Shown here one piece after another: positions 24,105 through 32,266 of a stretch of DNA of 64,000 nt. The DNA comes from Palsa-504 sp963767565. GTDB taxonomy: Bacteria; Actinomycetota; Actinomycetes; Streptosporangiales; Streptosporangiaceae. Both the position numbers and the translations under genes were made by a program. The stretch spans positions 1-64,000 of the forward strand of contig CAVYEG010000011.1 in assembly GCA_963767565.1 (NCBI GenBank), written 5' to 3'. The notes beneath the pieces are model-generated. The model worked only from the letters and a program-made list of their open reading frames with translations. It searched no databases and was not told the origin of the DNA. Each line of letters opens with the position of its first letter. Positions within the stretch are counted from its first letter, which is position 1.

Positions 24105-25538
24105 CTATCGGGATCGAGCGACGTCCTGACCGGCCAGGCGGCCGAAGACCAGCGCGTCGGTCAGGCCGCCGCCGGAGTGGGTGAACGGGCCCCATACCGT
24201 CCCGGCCCCGCCCGCCGCGTACAGCCCGGGCACCGGGTGGCCGTCCGGGCGCAGCACCCGGGACCTGGCGTCCCGCCGGGGACCGCCGGAGGTCGTGGCC
24301 ACGGCCGGCCACAGCTCGATCGCGTACAGGTCGGCCAGGTCCAGCGCGGCCATGTACCCGGCGCGGCGCCCGAACTCCTCGTCCCGGCCGGCCGCGGCCG
24401 CCGCGTTGAACCCGTCCAGCGTCGCGCTGAGCACGGCAGGTTCCAGGCCCAGGCGACCGGCGAGCTCGGCCGGGCGGCCCGCCCGGGTGATCCAGCCCTG
24501 CCGCACCTCGGCCTGGTTGTCGGCGCTCCAGCGGTAGTGGTTCGGCGTGCCGACCACGCCGTTGAGCGGGCCGGCCCGCAGCGTGGCGCCGTCGCAGATG
24601 CCGTAGGCGGGCAGGGCCGGGTAGTAGCCCGCGGCGGGCTTGACGTTCACCAAGGCCCGCAGCCGCTCGTGCACCTCGTAGCCGGTCTCGTCGCAGAACC
24701 GCTGACCCGCCGCGTTGACCAGCACGAACCCCGGCCCGTGGAAGTCGATGGCAAACGCCGCGTCGTGCCCGGCGGCCTGGTAGGCGAACCAGCCGAAGAA
24801 CTCCGACATGTGCCACAGGGCCCCGCCGGCCTGCTGGGCCATCCGGATGGCGTCGCCCGTGTTGCCGTCGTGCCCGACCCGGCGCAGGGGCCCGACCGGC
24901 AGGAAGGCGTCCTTGAAGTACTCGTCGGCCTCGAAGCCGCCGCAGGCCAGGACGACGCCGTGCGTGGCCGTGATCACCTGGCTCTTGGTCCCGCCGGTGA
25001 TCACGGCCCCGGTCACGCCGCCGTATTCGGACAGCGTCAGGCGGTCCGCGGCGTGACCGGGCCGGACGGTGATCCCCCGGCCGGCCAGGTTGTCCGCCAG
25101 CAGGCGCCACAGCGCCTCCCCGCGCCGCAGGCCGGGATGGCCGCCCACCACCCAGTACCGCACGCCGCCGCTGCCTGGCACGTGCGGCCAGGAGGGCAGC
25201 ACGGCCGGGAACGAGCCGGGCGGCGGGTCGACATCGACGGTTTCGCCGCCGAGTTCGGTGATCCAGGACCGCAGGTCGTTCAGGCCGCTGACGTAGGCCT
25301 CGGCCACCGGGCGGCCGGTCTTGCCGAAGAACAGCGTCTCCACGTGCCGGACCGCGTCGGCGCCCCGGACGTCCCACAGGAAGCCGCCGGCTACCAGCGC
25401 GTTCCCGCCGCCCTGGTCGCGTTTCTCTACGACCAGCACGCGGGCGCCCGCGTCGTGCGCGGCGATGGCGGCGCTGGCCCCGGCCGGACCGCACCCGATG
25501 ACCAGCACGTCGACCGTATCGGCGTGAGGCGTTGTCAC
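24105..25538 (-). CDS. FAD-dependent dehydrogenase, KSTD/tricarballylate-dehydrogenase (fumarate reductase flavoprotein) family
   Basis: About 477 residues. DTVDVLVIGCGPAGASAAIA binds the FAD ADP moiety. RVLVVEKRDQGGGNALVAGG and the C-terminal LYAAGGAGTVWGPFTHSGGG with LTDALVFGRLAGQDVA are hallmarks of the fumarate reductase/KSTD/TcuA flavoprotein group. It should introduce or reduce a double bond next to a carbonyl or carboxylate. GTG at 25538 gives a short normal N-terminus; an in-frame ATG at 25616 would add 26 unusual residues. It is divergent from an amidohydrolase gene. Confidence 0.82.
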   Translation of the reverse strand: MTTPHADTVDVLVIGCGPAGASAAIAAHDAGARVLVVEKRDQGGGNALVAGGFLWDVRGADAVRHVETLFFGKTGRPVAEAYVSGLNDLRSWITELGGETVDVDPPPGSFPAVLPSWPHVPGSGGVRYWVVGGHPGLRRGEALWRLLADNLAGRGITVRPGHAADRLTLSEYGGVTGAVITGGTKSQVITATHGVVLACGGFEADEYFKDAFLPVGPLRRVGHDGNTGDAIRMAQQAGGALWHMSEFFGWFAYQAAGHDAAFAIDFHGPGFVLVNAAGQRFCDETGYEVHERLRALVNVKPAAGYYPALPAYGICDGATLRAGPLNGVVGTPNHYRWSADNQAEVRQGWITRAGRPAELAGRLGLEPAVLSATLDGFNAAAAAGRDEEFGRRAGYMAALDLADLYAIELWPAVATTSGGPRRDARSRVLRPDGHPVPGLYAAGGAGTVWGPFTHSGGGLTDALVFGRLAGQDVARSR

Positions 25539-25616
25539 AGTGCTAGCAATCACGGGGCTAGTCAACACGGGGCCAGTCTTACCAGCCACATCACGCCGGC
25601 CGACGCCATGTGTCAT

Positions 25617-25631
25617 TGACCGGAATGGTCA
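25617..25631. promoter_or_regulatory. Inverted repeat in the divergent FAD-dehydrogenase/amidohydrolase gap
   Basis: TGACC-GGAAT-GGTCA lies in the 130-bp gap between the two divergent starts. Arms are only 5 bp, so this is a weak candidate operator. Confidence 0.3.
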
Positions 25632-25668
25632 TTGCCTGTCTGTGCCGCCGGGACGTTCACTATGTGCT

Positions 25669-26946
25669 ATGACCGAGAACCGCATCCTGTTCACCGGCGG
25701 GCTGGTATTTGACGGGACCGGCTCGCCCCCGGTACCCGCCGACGTCGTGGTCCGGGGCGACCGCATCGAGAGCGTGCGGCCCGGCGGCGGCACCGAGGCT
25801 GAGGCCGGCGACCAGGTGGTGGACTGCACCGGCGCCACGGTCATGCCGGGCCTGGTCGAGTCGCACGCGCACCTGACGTTCCCGTCCGCCGTCGGGCACA
25901 TCGACCCGTCTTTTAACCCGCCGCTTGACGTGAGCTTCTTCCGGCACATGCCGACGCCCGACGAGCACCTGGCGATCGCCAAGCGCAACGCCAAGATCCT
26001 CCTCGATCATGGCTTCACCAGCGCGTACTCGGCCGGCTCGCTCACTCCGGTGCCCACCGAGGTGTGGCTGCGCGACCAGATCGCCGCGGGCGCCACGCGC
26101 GGACCGCGGATGCGGGCGGCGTCCTTCGAGCGCGACAACAACCCGGTGCAGATGGGCCCGGACGGCCCGAAGCCGAAGAAGGTAGGCCCGGCCGGGGTAC
26201 GCGAGTTCATCGCCGAGCAGGCCGCGATCGGCTTCGATTCGGTCAAGCTGCTGATGAGCAACGACGACGTGTTCGTCGAGGGCGGCTCGATGATCACCCA
26301 GTACAGCCCGGCCGAAGCGCAGGCCGCGGGCGAGCAGGCCCGCGCGTCCGGCGTCTGGCTGAACTGCCACGCCCAGGCCCCGGAGTCCATCAAGCTGGCG
26401 GTCCGCAACGGGTTCCGGTCCGTCTACCACTGCACCTACGCCGACGCCGAGGCCATCGACCTGCTGGAAGAACACAAGGAGTCGGTCTTCCTGTCCCCCG
26501 CGGTCGGCATCATGTGGGCCAACGTGTACGAGGGCGCCGAGTACGGCATCGACACCGCGATGGCGGAAAAGATGGGATCGGTCAAGGCGCTCCGGGCCAT
26601 GACCGAGCTGTACCCCGAACTGCGCAAGCGCGGCCTGCGGGTGCTGCCCGGCGGCGACTACGGCTTCCCGAACAACCCGATCGGCCGCAACGCCCGGGAC
26701 CTGGAGCTGTTCGTCCGGCTGTTCGGCTACTCCCCCGCCGAGGCGCTGCGCGCGACGACCCAGTACGGCGGCCAGGTGATGGACCTGCCGGTCGGGCTGC
26801 TGACCCCGGGTTACCTGGCCGACGTCCTGGTGGTGCGCGGCGAGCCGGCCCAGGACGTCACCCTGCTGCAGGCCGCGGACAATATTCTCGCGATTATGCA
26901 GAACGGAGCGTTCTACAAGCTCGCCGATCAGCTCACCGCCGCGTGA
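25669..26946 (+). CDS. Amidohydrolase-family metal-dependent hydrolase
   Basis: A 425-residue enzyme of the amidohydrolase superfamily. TGGLVFDGTGSPPVPADVVV is the N-terminal beta domain. VMPGLVESHAHLTF holds the first metal-binding HxH. WLNCHAQAPES and RSVYHCTYAD supply further His ligands, and LPGGDYGFPNNP the catalytic Asp; GYLADVLVVRGEPAQDVTLL is the C-terminal beta domain. It resembles imidazolonepropionase/prolidase-type members that hydrolyse cyclic amides or N-acyl compounds. The ATG at 25669 is chosen because the conserved domain starts right after it. The hydrolase gene downstream overlaps by 4 bp. Confidence 0.87.
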   Translation: MTENRILFTGGLVFDGTGSPPVPADVVVRGDRIESVRPGGGTEAEAGDQVVDCTGATVMPGLVESHAHLTFPSAVGHIDPSFNPPLDVSFFRHMPTPDEHLAIAKRNAKILLDHGFTSAYSAGSLTPVPTEVWLRDQIAAGATRGPRMRAASFERDNNPVQMGPDGPKPKKVGPAGVREFIAEQAAIGFDSVKLLMSNDDVFVEGGSMITQYSPAEAQAAGEQARASGVWLNCHAQAPESIKLAVRNGFRSVYHCTYADAEAIDLLEEHKESVFLSPAVGIMWANVYEGAEYGIDTAMAEKMGSVKALRAMTELYPELRKRGLRVLPGGDYGFPNNPIGRNARDLELFVRLFGYSPAEALRATTQYGGQVMDLPVGLLTPGYLADVLVVRGEPAQDVTLLQAADNILAIMQNGAFYKLADQLTAA

Positions 26947-27778
26947 GCGGGCCCGTCCGGCGGGTTCCCGACGTCCGGTACGGCGAGATCCCGGCTTCCG
27001 GCCGCTGGAGCTGGATCTCTACCTGCCTGATGGCTGTGTGCCTGACCGCGGCGTACTACCTGACCACGGGGGCCCGGCGCCGGTCATCGTGCACGTCCAC
27101 GGCGGCGGGTGGCGGCGCGGCTCGCGCCGCGAGCCGCTGCCGCTGCTGGGGACGGGCTTCTACGACCGGCTGGCGGCCGAAGGCTTCGCGGTGGCGGCGA
27201 TCGACTACCGGCTGTCAGGCGAGGCCCGCTTCCCGGCGCCGCTGGAGGATGTCCGCACCGCGGTGAGCTGGGTCCGGGATAACGCCGCCGCCTACGGGCT
27301 TGACGCCGGCCGGGTGTTCCTGTGGGGCGACTCGTCCGGCGGCCACCTCGCGCTGCTGGCCGCGCTGACCGGGACCAAGGTGGCCGGCGTGGTGGCCTGG
27401 TTCCCGGTCACCGACCTGGCCGGCCTGCCGTCCGACGTGGCGGCGGCGGGCGGCGTGCCCGATGCCGGGCCGGAGTCCCGCGAGGCGCAGCTGCTCGGGG
27501 CCGCGCCGCGGTCCGTGCCCAGCCTGGCCGGGCAGGCCAGCCCGGTGACCCACGCCGGGCCGGACGCGCCGCCTATCCTGCTGATGCACGGCGCGGCCGA
27601 CGACATGGTGCCGGCGGCGCAGAGCATCCGCCTGGCCGAGGCGCTGTCCGCGGCCGGGGCGGCCGTGGAACTGGAACTCGTGCCCGGCGCCACGCACTTC
27701 TGGAACGGCGCGGCCGACGTGGCCGGGATCGTCAGCCGCTCGATCGGGTTCCTGCGCGCGCGGGCCTCGCTCGGTTGA
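26943..27778 (+). pseudogene. Alpha/beta hydrolase (esterase, HSL-like) with a single-base frameshift near its start
   Basis: The main frame has the HSL-type oxyanion hole VHVHGGGWRRG, nucleophile elbow GDSSGGHLALLA, and an acid/His pair at HGAADDMVP and GATHFWNG, so it is a serine esterase or lipase-like enzyme. The expected N-terminus splits in two: GTG at 26943 (overlapping the amidohydrolase stop) gives VRRVPDVRYGEIP, then GFRPLELDLYLPDG continues in another frame. One added C in the run at 26990-26992 joins them into about 278 residues. The first start available in the main frame, at 27038, would lose that strand. This is either a mutation or a sequencing slip. Confidence 0.7.
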
Positions 27779-27800
27779 GCGCGCCCAGCCGGCTCCGCGT

Positions 27801-28127
27801 CGGCCGGCGGTCGGTGACCTGGAGCTCGCGCCCGGGTCGACCCAGTACGGCCAGCGGCTGCAGGTCAAGGCCTACGACGTGGGCGAGGAGCCCGGCTACC
27901 GCTGTTTCCGCATCCAGCCGGTCCCGGGCGGCGGCCTGACCTCCGCGTCCGCGGCCCACGAATCGCCCTACGGCCGCATCGAGTCCTCCTGGCGGACGGG
28001 CGGCGGCCTGCTCTACCTCGATGTGCTCATCCCGGCAGGCACCACCGCCGAGGTGGTGCTTCCGGACTGCGTGACGCGGCGCGCTGGCCCGGGCCGCCAC
28101 CGTTTCGAGGCGCGGCTGCTACGCTGA
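27801..28127 (+). pseudogene. Remnant of GH78 alpha-L-rhamnosidase: N-terminal fragment joined to the C-terminal domain
   Basis: One open frame reads VGDLELAPGSTQYGQRLQVK from 27810, which matches the N-terminal beta-domain of GH78 enzymes. After AYDVG it becomes EEPGYRCFRIQPVPGGGLTS and then HESPYGRIESSWR and VLIPAGTTAEVVLPD, which match the GH78 C-terminal beta-sandwich. In intact enzymes these lie hundreds of residues apart, with the catalytic alpha/alpha barrel between. The barrel is gone, so the protein cannot be catalytic. With the rhamnulose-aldolase fragment at 35-463 this suggests loss of L-rhamnose use. Confidence 0.6.
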
Positions 28128-28165
28128 CTCGCTGCGTGAACACCGCAGGTATGAAGGAGTCCGCC

Positions 28166-29065
28166 ATGGGCCGGCTGATCAGGCAGTTCGTTCGCCCCGA
28201 AACGGTCGCCGCGCTGGTGGTCGCGTGGCTGGCGGGCGCGCTCGGGCTGGGGCTGGCCACCGGCGCGGGCGCGGTGCCGACGGTGAGCCTGATGGCGCTG
28301 GGGCTGCTGCTGGGCGGCGTGCTCCTGCTGATCAGGCACAACCTCGAGCTGGCCAGCCGGATCGGCACCCTGGCCGGCGAATCGCAGCGCACGTTCAACA
28401 CCCTGCGGCAGGTCAGAGCCGACACCCAGAAAGAGATCAAGCAGACGTTCCGCCAGCTAGAAGCGCTGCAGAACCTGAACGCCGTGCTGCCCGCCAGCGA
28501 CGTGCTGCCCGCCACCCGGGGCTGGGCGGCGTCGCCCGACCTGCTCATGGTGCTGGTCGACCTGGTTATCACCGAGCGGCCGTCGCTCGTAGTGGAATGC
28601 GGCAGCGGCGCGTCCACGCTGTGGATCGCGCTGGCCATGCGGCGGTTCGGGATCGACGGCCGGATCGTCGCGCTCGATCACGACCCGGTCTTCGGTAGCA
28701 AGACCCGCGACTTCCTGGCCCGGCATGGCGTCGCCGACCTGGCCGAGGTACGCGACGCCCCGCTGGAGAGCTTCACCCTGGACGGCGCGACCTACTCGTG
28801 GTACGCGCGGAAGGCCTGGGACGACCTGACCGGGATCGACCTCCTGTTCGTCGACGGACCGCCCGCGGCCACCGGCCACCAGGCCCGCTATCCGGCGCTG
28901 CCGTTGCTGAGCGGGTCGCTGAGCCCGGGCGCGATCGCCGTCCTGGACGACCTCGTCGTGGCGGACATGCAGAACGTCCTGCAGCTGTGGCTCGATGCCT
29001 ACCCCGACTTCAGCTCCGAGCTCCTCCCGCTGGAGAAACAGGCCGCGGTGCTGCGCAGGAAGTAG
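28166..29065 (+). CDS. Membrane-anchored class I SAM-dependent methyltransferase
   Basis: About 299 residues. Two transmembrane segments (AALVVAWLAGALGLGLATGA and LMALGLLLGGVLLLI) occupy the first 65 residues, followed by a short coiled-coil-like stretch (RQVRADTQKEIKQTFRQLE). The methyltransferase domain has LVVECGSGASTLWIALAM as motif I, IVALDHDPV as motif II and DLLFVDGPPA as motif IV, like the O-methyltransferase/FkbM-type groups. The start is set by AAGGAG six bases before ATG 28166; an in-frame GTG at 28136 is less likely. The membrane anchor suggests an acceptor in lipid or envelope glycan. Confidence 0.75.
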   Translation: MGRLIRQFVRPETVAALVVAWLAGALGLGLATGAGAVPTVSLMALGLLLGGVLLLIRHNLELASRIGTLAGESQRTFNTLRQVRADTQKEIKQTFRQLEALQNLNAVLPASDVLPATRGWAASPDLLMVLVDLVITERPSLVVECGSGASTLWIALAMRRFGIDGRIVALDHDPVFGSKTRDFLARHGVADLAEVRDAPLESFTLDGATYSWYARKAWDDLTGIDLLFVDGPPAATGHQARYPALPLLSGSLSPGAIAVLDDLVVADMQNVLQLWLDAYPDFSSELLPLEKQAAVLRRK

Positions 29066-29087
29066 CTCGGCGCCATCCCACGTCAGG

Positions 29088-30719
29088 TTACGAGCCCACG
29101 GTGTCGGGGAGCTTGCCGGTCGCGCCGAGCTTGTAGGCGATGATCAGGTCCCGTTGCTTGCTGGACAGCGCGACGCCGGCGCCGGCGATGACGTAACCGC
29201 CGTCGACGGCGACCGGCGCGTTGCTCCCGGCGGACATCGGCGTGGAGAACAAGACGGCGCCGGTGCTCGCATCCAGCGCGTACAGGTCGCCCTTGAACGT
29301 GGTGGTGAACACGATGCCGTTGGTCACCGTCGCGGCGCCGTACGGCGAGGAGGGCAGCAGGGTGTCCCACGCGACGGTGCCGGTGTCCTGGTTGACCGCG
29401 ACCATCTCGCCGGCGGCGTTCTCGATTTTCCCGAACAGGACGGCCACCGGGTCGGTGGGGCCGGCCGGGGTCATCGGCAGCGCGAGGTCGGTGACGGCGG
29501 CGAAGGTAGTGGAACCGTTGCTGGCCAGCTGGGTCACGATGCCGCCGTACGTGTTCGGCTCGAGGCAGTACTGCGCGGGCAGGAGGCCATGGGAGGCGGG
29601 CGTGGCGTGCTCGGTGAGCAGGCCGTCGTCCTGGTGCCCGTCGTGGCCGCCCACAGGGCGCTGCCACAGCAGCTTGCCGGTCTGCGCGTCCAGCTCGATG
29701 AGAATGCCGGCCTTGCCGCCGTCGATCACCACCGGCCGCCCGTCCGCGGTGCTGAGCACCGGCGGGTCCTGCAGGTCCTGGTCGTACAGGTCGTGCGGAG
29801 TGAGCTGGTAGTACCACAGCAGTTTTCCGGCCGGGCTCAGCTTGACCACCGAGTCGGTATACAGGTCCGGACCCGGCCGGCTGCTCCCCAGCGGATAGCT
29901 CTTGGTGCCGAAGACCGGGCCGGGGTTGGCGATGCCGAGGTAGATGTTGCCCTGGGCGTCGAACGACGGCGGATACCACAGGCCGCCGCCGGAGTTGACG
30001 CCCGGGTTGCCCCACAGGTCCTGCACCTGGTCCCAGGACCACTCCGGCGCGGCGGTCTTGGCGTTCAGCGCCCACAAGGTCCCCTGGCCGCCGCCGCCGT
30101 ACTCAGCCACGAGCGGGTTGACCGGCACGGTGGACACGTATACGGTGCCGTGGTCATAGCCGGGAGCCATGTCGATGCCCTCATGGTCGTTGCCGATGAG
30201 CGTCCGGCTCCACAACTGCGCGCCGGTGGCCGCATCCAGGGCCACCGCGGCGTGGTTGGTGGCAGCGTACACGACCCCGCCGGCCACGGTGACGCCGTCC
30301 GGTCCGCCGTTGGGCGAGTCATAGTCGTGCGTCCACAGAACCTTGCCGGTGGCCAGGCTGATCGCGTACACGTTAGAGCCCAGGTCCTGGACGTACACCA
30401 CCCCGTTCACGATCACCGGCGTGGTCGCGTAGGCCCCGGCGCTATGGGCCGTGGAGATCCTCAGCGGCACGGTCCACGCCACCCCGAGCGTGGCGACGTT
30501 ACTGCTGGTAATCGCGCTGGCCACGTCGCGGGTGGCCGCCAGGTCCCCGTCCGGCTGGGTCCAGCCCGCCGCGGGCTGGCCCGTCCCGGCCGGGGCGTTC
30601 CCGGTGACCGCCGTGCCGGTCTTGGACGGGCACGACAGTGCACTCGAGCTGCTGCCACTGCTGCTCGAGCAGCCGCCGGCGATCAGCGCGGCCGCGGCCA
30701 CCAGCGCCGCGCCCGCCAC
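29088..30719 (-). CDS. PQQ-type beta-propeller lipoprotein (BamB/quinoprotein-like)
   Basis: A secreted protein of about 540 residues made of repeated propeller blades: VIVNGVVYVQDLGSNVYAIS, VAGGVVYAATNHAAVALDAA, GTLWALNAKTAAPEW, and ILIELDAQTGKLLWQRPVGG. These are PQQ-enzyme-like repeats, and LIAGGCSSSSG at the N-terminus is a lipobox-like site. It is either a quinoprotein dehydrogenase or a BamB-type scaffold. In this frame only a GTG at 30719 is available, leaving no positive charge before the hydrophobic stretch. A better ATG with GGAG upstream lies at 30762 in another frame; see findings. Confidence 0.75.
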   Translation of the reverse strand: MAGAALVAAAALIAGGCSSSSGSSSSALSCPSKTGTAVTGNAPAGTGQPAAGWTQPDGDLAATRDVASAITSSNVATLGVAWTVPLRISTAHSAGAYATTPVIVNGVVYVQDLGSNVYAISLATGKVLWTHDYDSPNGGPDGVTVAGGVVYAATNHAAVALDAATGAQLWSRTLIGNDHEGIDMAPGYDHGTVYVSTVPVNPLVAEYGGGGQGTLWALNAKTAAPEWSWDQVQDLWGNPGVNSGGGLWYPPSFDAQGNIYLGIANPGPVFGTKSYPLGSSRPGPDLYTDSVVKLSPAGKLLWYYQLTPHDLYDQDLQDPPVLSTADGRPVVIDGGKAGILIELDAQTGKLLWQRPVGGHDGHQDDGLLTEHATPASHGLLPAQYCLEPNTYGGIVTQLASNGSTTFAAVTDLALPMTPAGPTDPVAVLFGKIENAAGEMVAVNQDTGTVAWDTLLPSSPYGAATVTNGIVFTTTFKGDLYALDASTGAVLFSTPMSAGSNAPVAVDGGYVIAGAGVALSSKQRDLIIAYKLGATGKLPDTVGS

Positions 30720-30889
30720 CGCGGGCCGGCGCCGCGCCGGCCGTACTGGCTTTGTTGCTCATGGCTTACCACTCCCCGTCGTCGCGTCCCGGACCAGCTC
30801 GCCATCACGGTGGCACGGCCGCCGGGCCCAGGCAAGGGTGAAACACCCACACCGGCGATGGCGAGACAGGTAGGCGGCAGGCCCCGGCT

Positions 30890-31705
30890 TCAGGATGTGA
30901 GGCCGATGGGGTGGCGGGCGCCGAGGCCGCGGGAGATGCCCTGGGCGGCGGTCAGGACGGCCAGGCCGAGGCGGCGGGGCTGGGCGCCGCGTTCGGGGAG
31001 CAGCACGCCGAGGGCGGCGACCACGGTGTCGTCTTCGCCGTAGACCGGCGCGGCCACGGAGACGATGACCTGTTCTTCGTGACGGCGGTAGACGGCCAAG
31101 CGCTCGCGGCGGATGTCGGCCAGGGTGCGGCGCAGGACGGCAGGCGGGATCAGCACGTTGTCGGGCTGGCGGTACATGGGGCGGGCCAGGAAGTCCTCCT
31201 GCATGCTGGCCGGCGCGAAGGCGAGCAGGACCAGGCCGACCCCGGTGGAGTGCAGCGGCAGCCGGCCGCCGACGCGGTAGTGGACCGGCGTGGCCTGATG
31301 GGCGGACAGGCGCTCGACCAGCGTGGCCTCGCTGCCTTCGCGGACGGCCAGCTGGACGTGCTGGCGGGTGACCTCGGCCAGGTCGGCCATGAACGGCATG
31401 GCCACCTGGCGCAGGCCATGACCGCGGGGCGCGAGCGAGGCGACCTCCAGCAGGCGCAGTCCGACGCAGTAGCGGCCCTCCTCGTCCCGCTCCAGCGCGC
31501 CCCAGCGGACCAGGTGGCCGGCCAGCCGGAGCGTGGAGCTGACCGGGATGCCGCTGCGGCGGCTCAGCTCGGCCAGGCTCAGGCGGCGCTGGCCGGCGTC
31601 GAACGCGGACAGCAGGGACAGCGCGCGGTCGATGACCGGTTCGCCCCGGGGCGGGCGCTTGCCCCGGGCGCGCGATGCGGTATCGGTCCCCACGGCGTGT
31701 TCCAT
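30890..31705 (-). CDS. IclR-family transcriptional regulator
   Basis: A second IclR protein, about 271 residues. The winged helix is VIDRALSLLSAFDAGQ, then LSLAELSRRSGIPVSSTLRL. The effector domain contains VQLAVREGSEATLVERL, LPLHSTGVGLVLLA and VSVAAPVYGEDDTVVAALGV. ATG 31705 places the HTH at the usual distance. It is divergent from the DinB gene, 24 bp away, which it may control. The GAAAG...CTTTC operator of the other IclR protein is not found here, so the two have different targets. Confidence 0.88.
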   Translation of the reverse strand: MEHAVGTDTASRARGKRPPRGEPVIDRALSLLSAFDAGQRRLSLAELSRRSGIPVSSTLRLAGHLVRWGALERDEEGRYCVGLRLLEVASLAPRGHGLRQVAMPFMADLAEVTRQHVQLAVREGSEATLVERLSAHQATPVHYRVGGRLPLHSTGVGLVLLAFAPASMQEDFLARPMYRQPDNVLIPPAVLRRTLADIRRERLAVYRRHEEQVIVSVAAPVYGEDDTVVAALGVLLPERGAQPRRLGLAVLTAAQGISRGLGARHPIGLTS

Positions 31706-31717
31706 TGGATGGCATCG

Positions 31718-31723
31718 TAGGCT
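31718..31723 (+). promoter_or_regulatory. Predicted -10 element (leaderless) of the DinB gene
   Basis: TAGGCT lies six bases before the DinB ATG, with no Shine-Dalgarno between, as in leaderless actinobacterial genes. Confidence 0.5.
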
Positions 31724-31729
31724 GCGGCC

Positions 31730-32260
31730 ATGGCCGAGGCTAGGGCAGACATCATCGCGTTGTCGGACTACGCGTACCAGCGCACCCGGGGCAGGCTGGC
31801 CGGGCTGACCGACGAGGAGTACTTCTGGGAGCCGGTCCCGGGCTGCTGGACTGCGCGCCGGGCCGAGTCCGGGGACTACCGCGCCGACTACGCGGCCAAG
31901 GTGAAGGTCCCGCCGTTCACCACGATCGCCTGGCGGCTGTGGCACCTGATCGGCTGCTACGCGGAGGCGCGGAACGCGGCCTGGCTGGGACTGCCGCAGC
32001 CTGCCGGGAGCGTGCAACCGGGCGACCCGGCCCCCGGATCGGCAGCGGAGGCCGTTGCGGCACTGGAGAGGGCTGGATCGTTCTGGCATACCTTGCTCGA
32101 GGCCCTGCCGCCCGAAGCCTGGAGCGAGAAGCTGGGGCCGGCCGCCGGGCCGTTCGCCGATGATGACAAGACCTCGCTGGTGCTGCACCAGCTCGACGAG
32201 CAGATCCATCACGGGGCCGAGCTCGGCGTGCTGCGGGACCTGTACCGGTGGCAGCCGTGA
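31730..32260 (+). CDS. DinB-family protein
   Basis: A 176-residue four-helix-bundle protein of the DinB/YfiT superfamily: SDYAYQRTRGRLAGLTDEEY, FTTIAWRLWHLIGCYAEARN, and LVLHQLDEQIHHGAELGVLR. His residues in WHLIGC and IHHGAEL are the expected metal triad. Actinobacterial members are often thiol-dependent transferases using mycothiol or similar, or have no assigned function; no function can be fixed here. It appears to be transcribed from a leaderless promoter. Its 3' end is 6 bp from the converging dehydratase gene. Confidence 0.82.
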   Translation: MAEARADIIALSDYAYQRTRGRLAGLTDEEYFWEPVPGCWTARRAESGDYRADYAAKVKVPPFTTIAWRLWHLIGCYAEARNAAWLGLPQPAGSVQPGDPAPGSAAEAVAALERAGSFWHTLLEALPPEAWSEKLGPAAGPFADDDKTSLVLHQLDEQIHHGAELGVLRDLYRWQP

Positions 32261-32266
32261 GATGCG

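Noticed and set aside
24067..25494. Long upstream extension of the 22513 membrane protein
   Set aside because: It is the shadow of the FAD-dependent dehydrogenase on the same strand in another frame, Arg/Gly-rich and without motifs.
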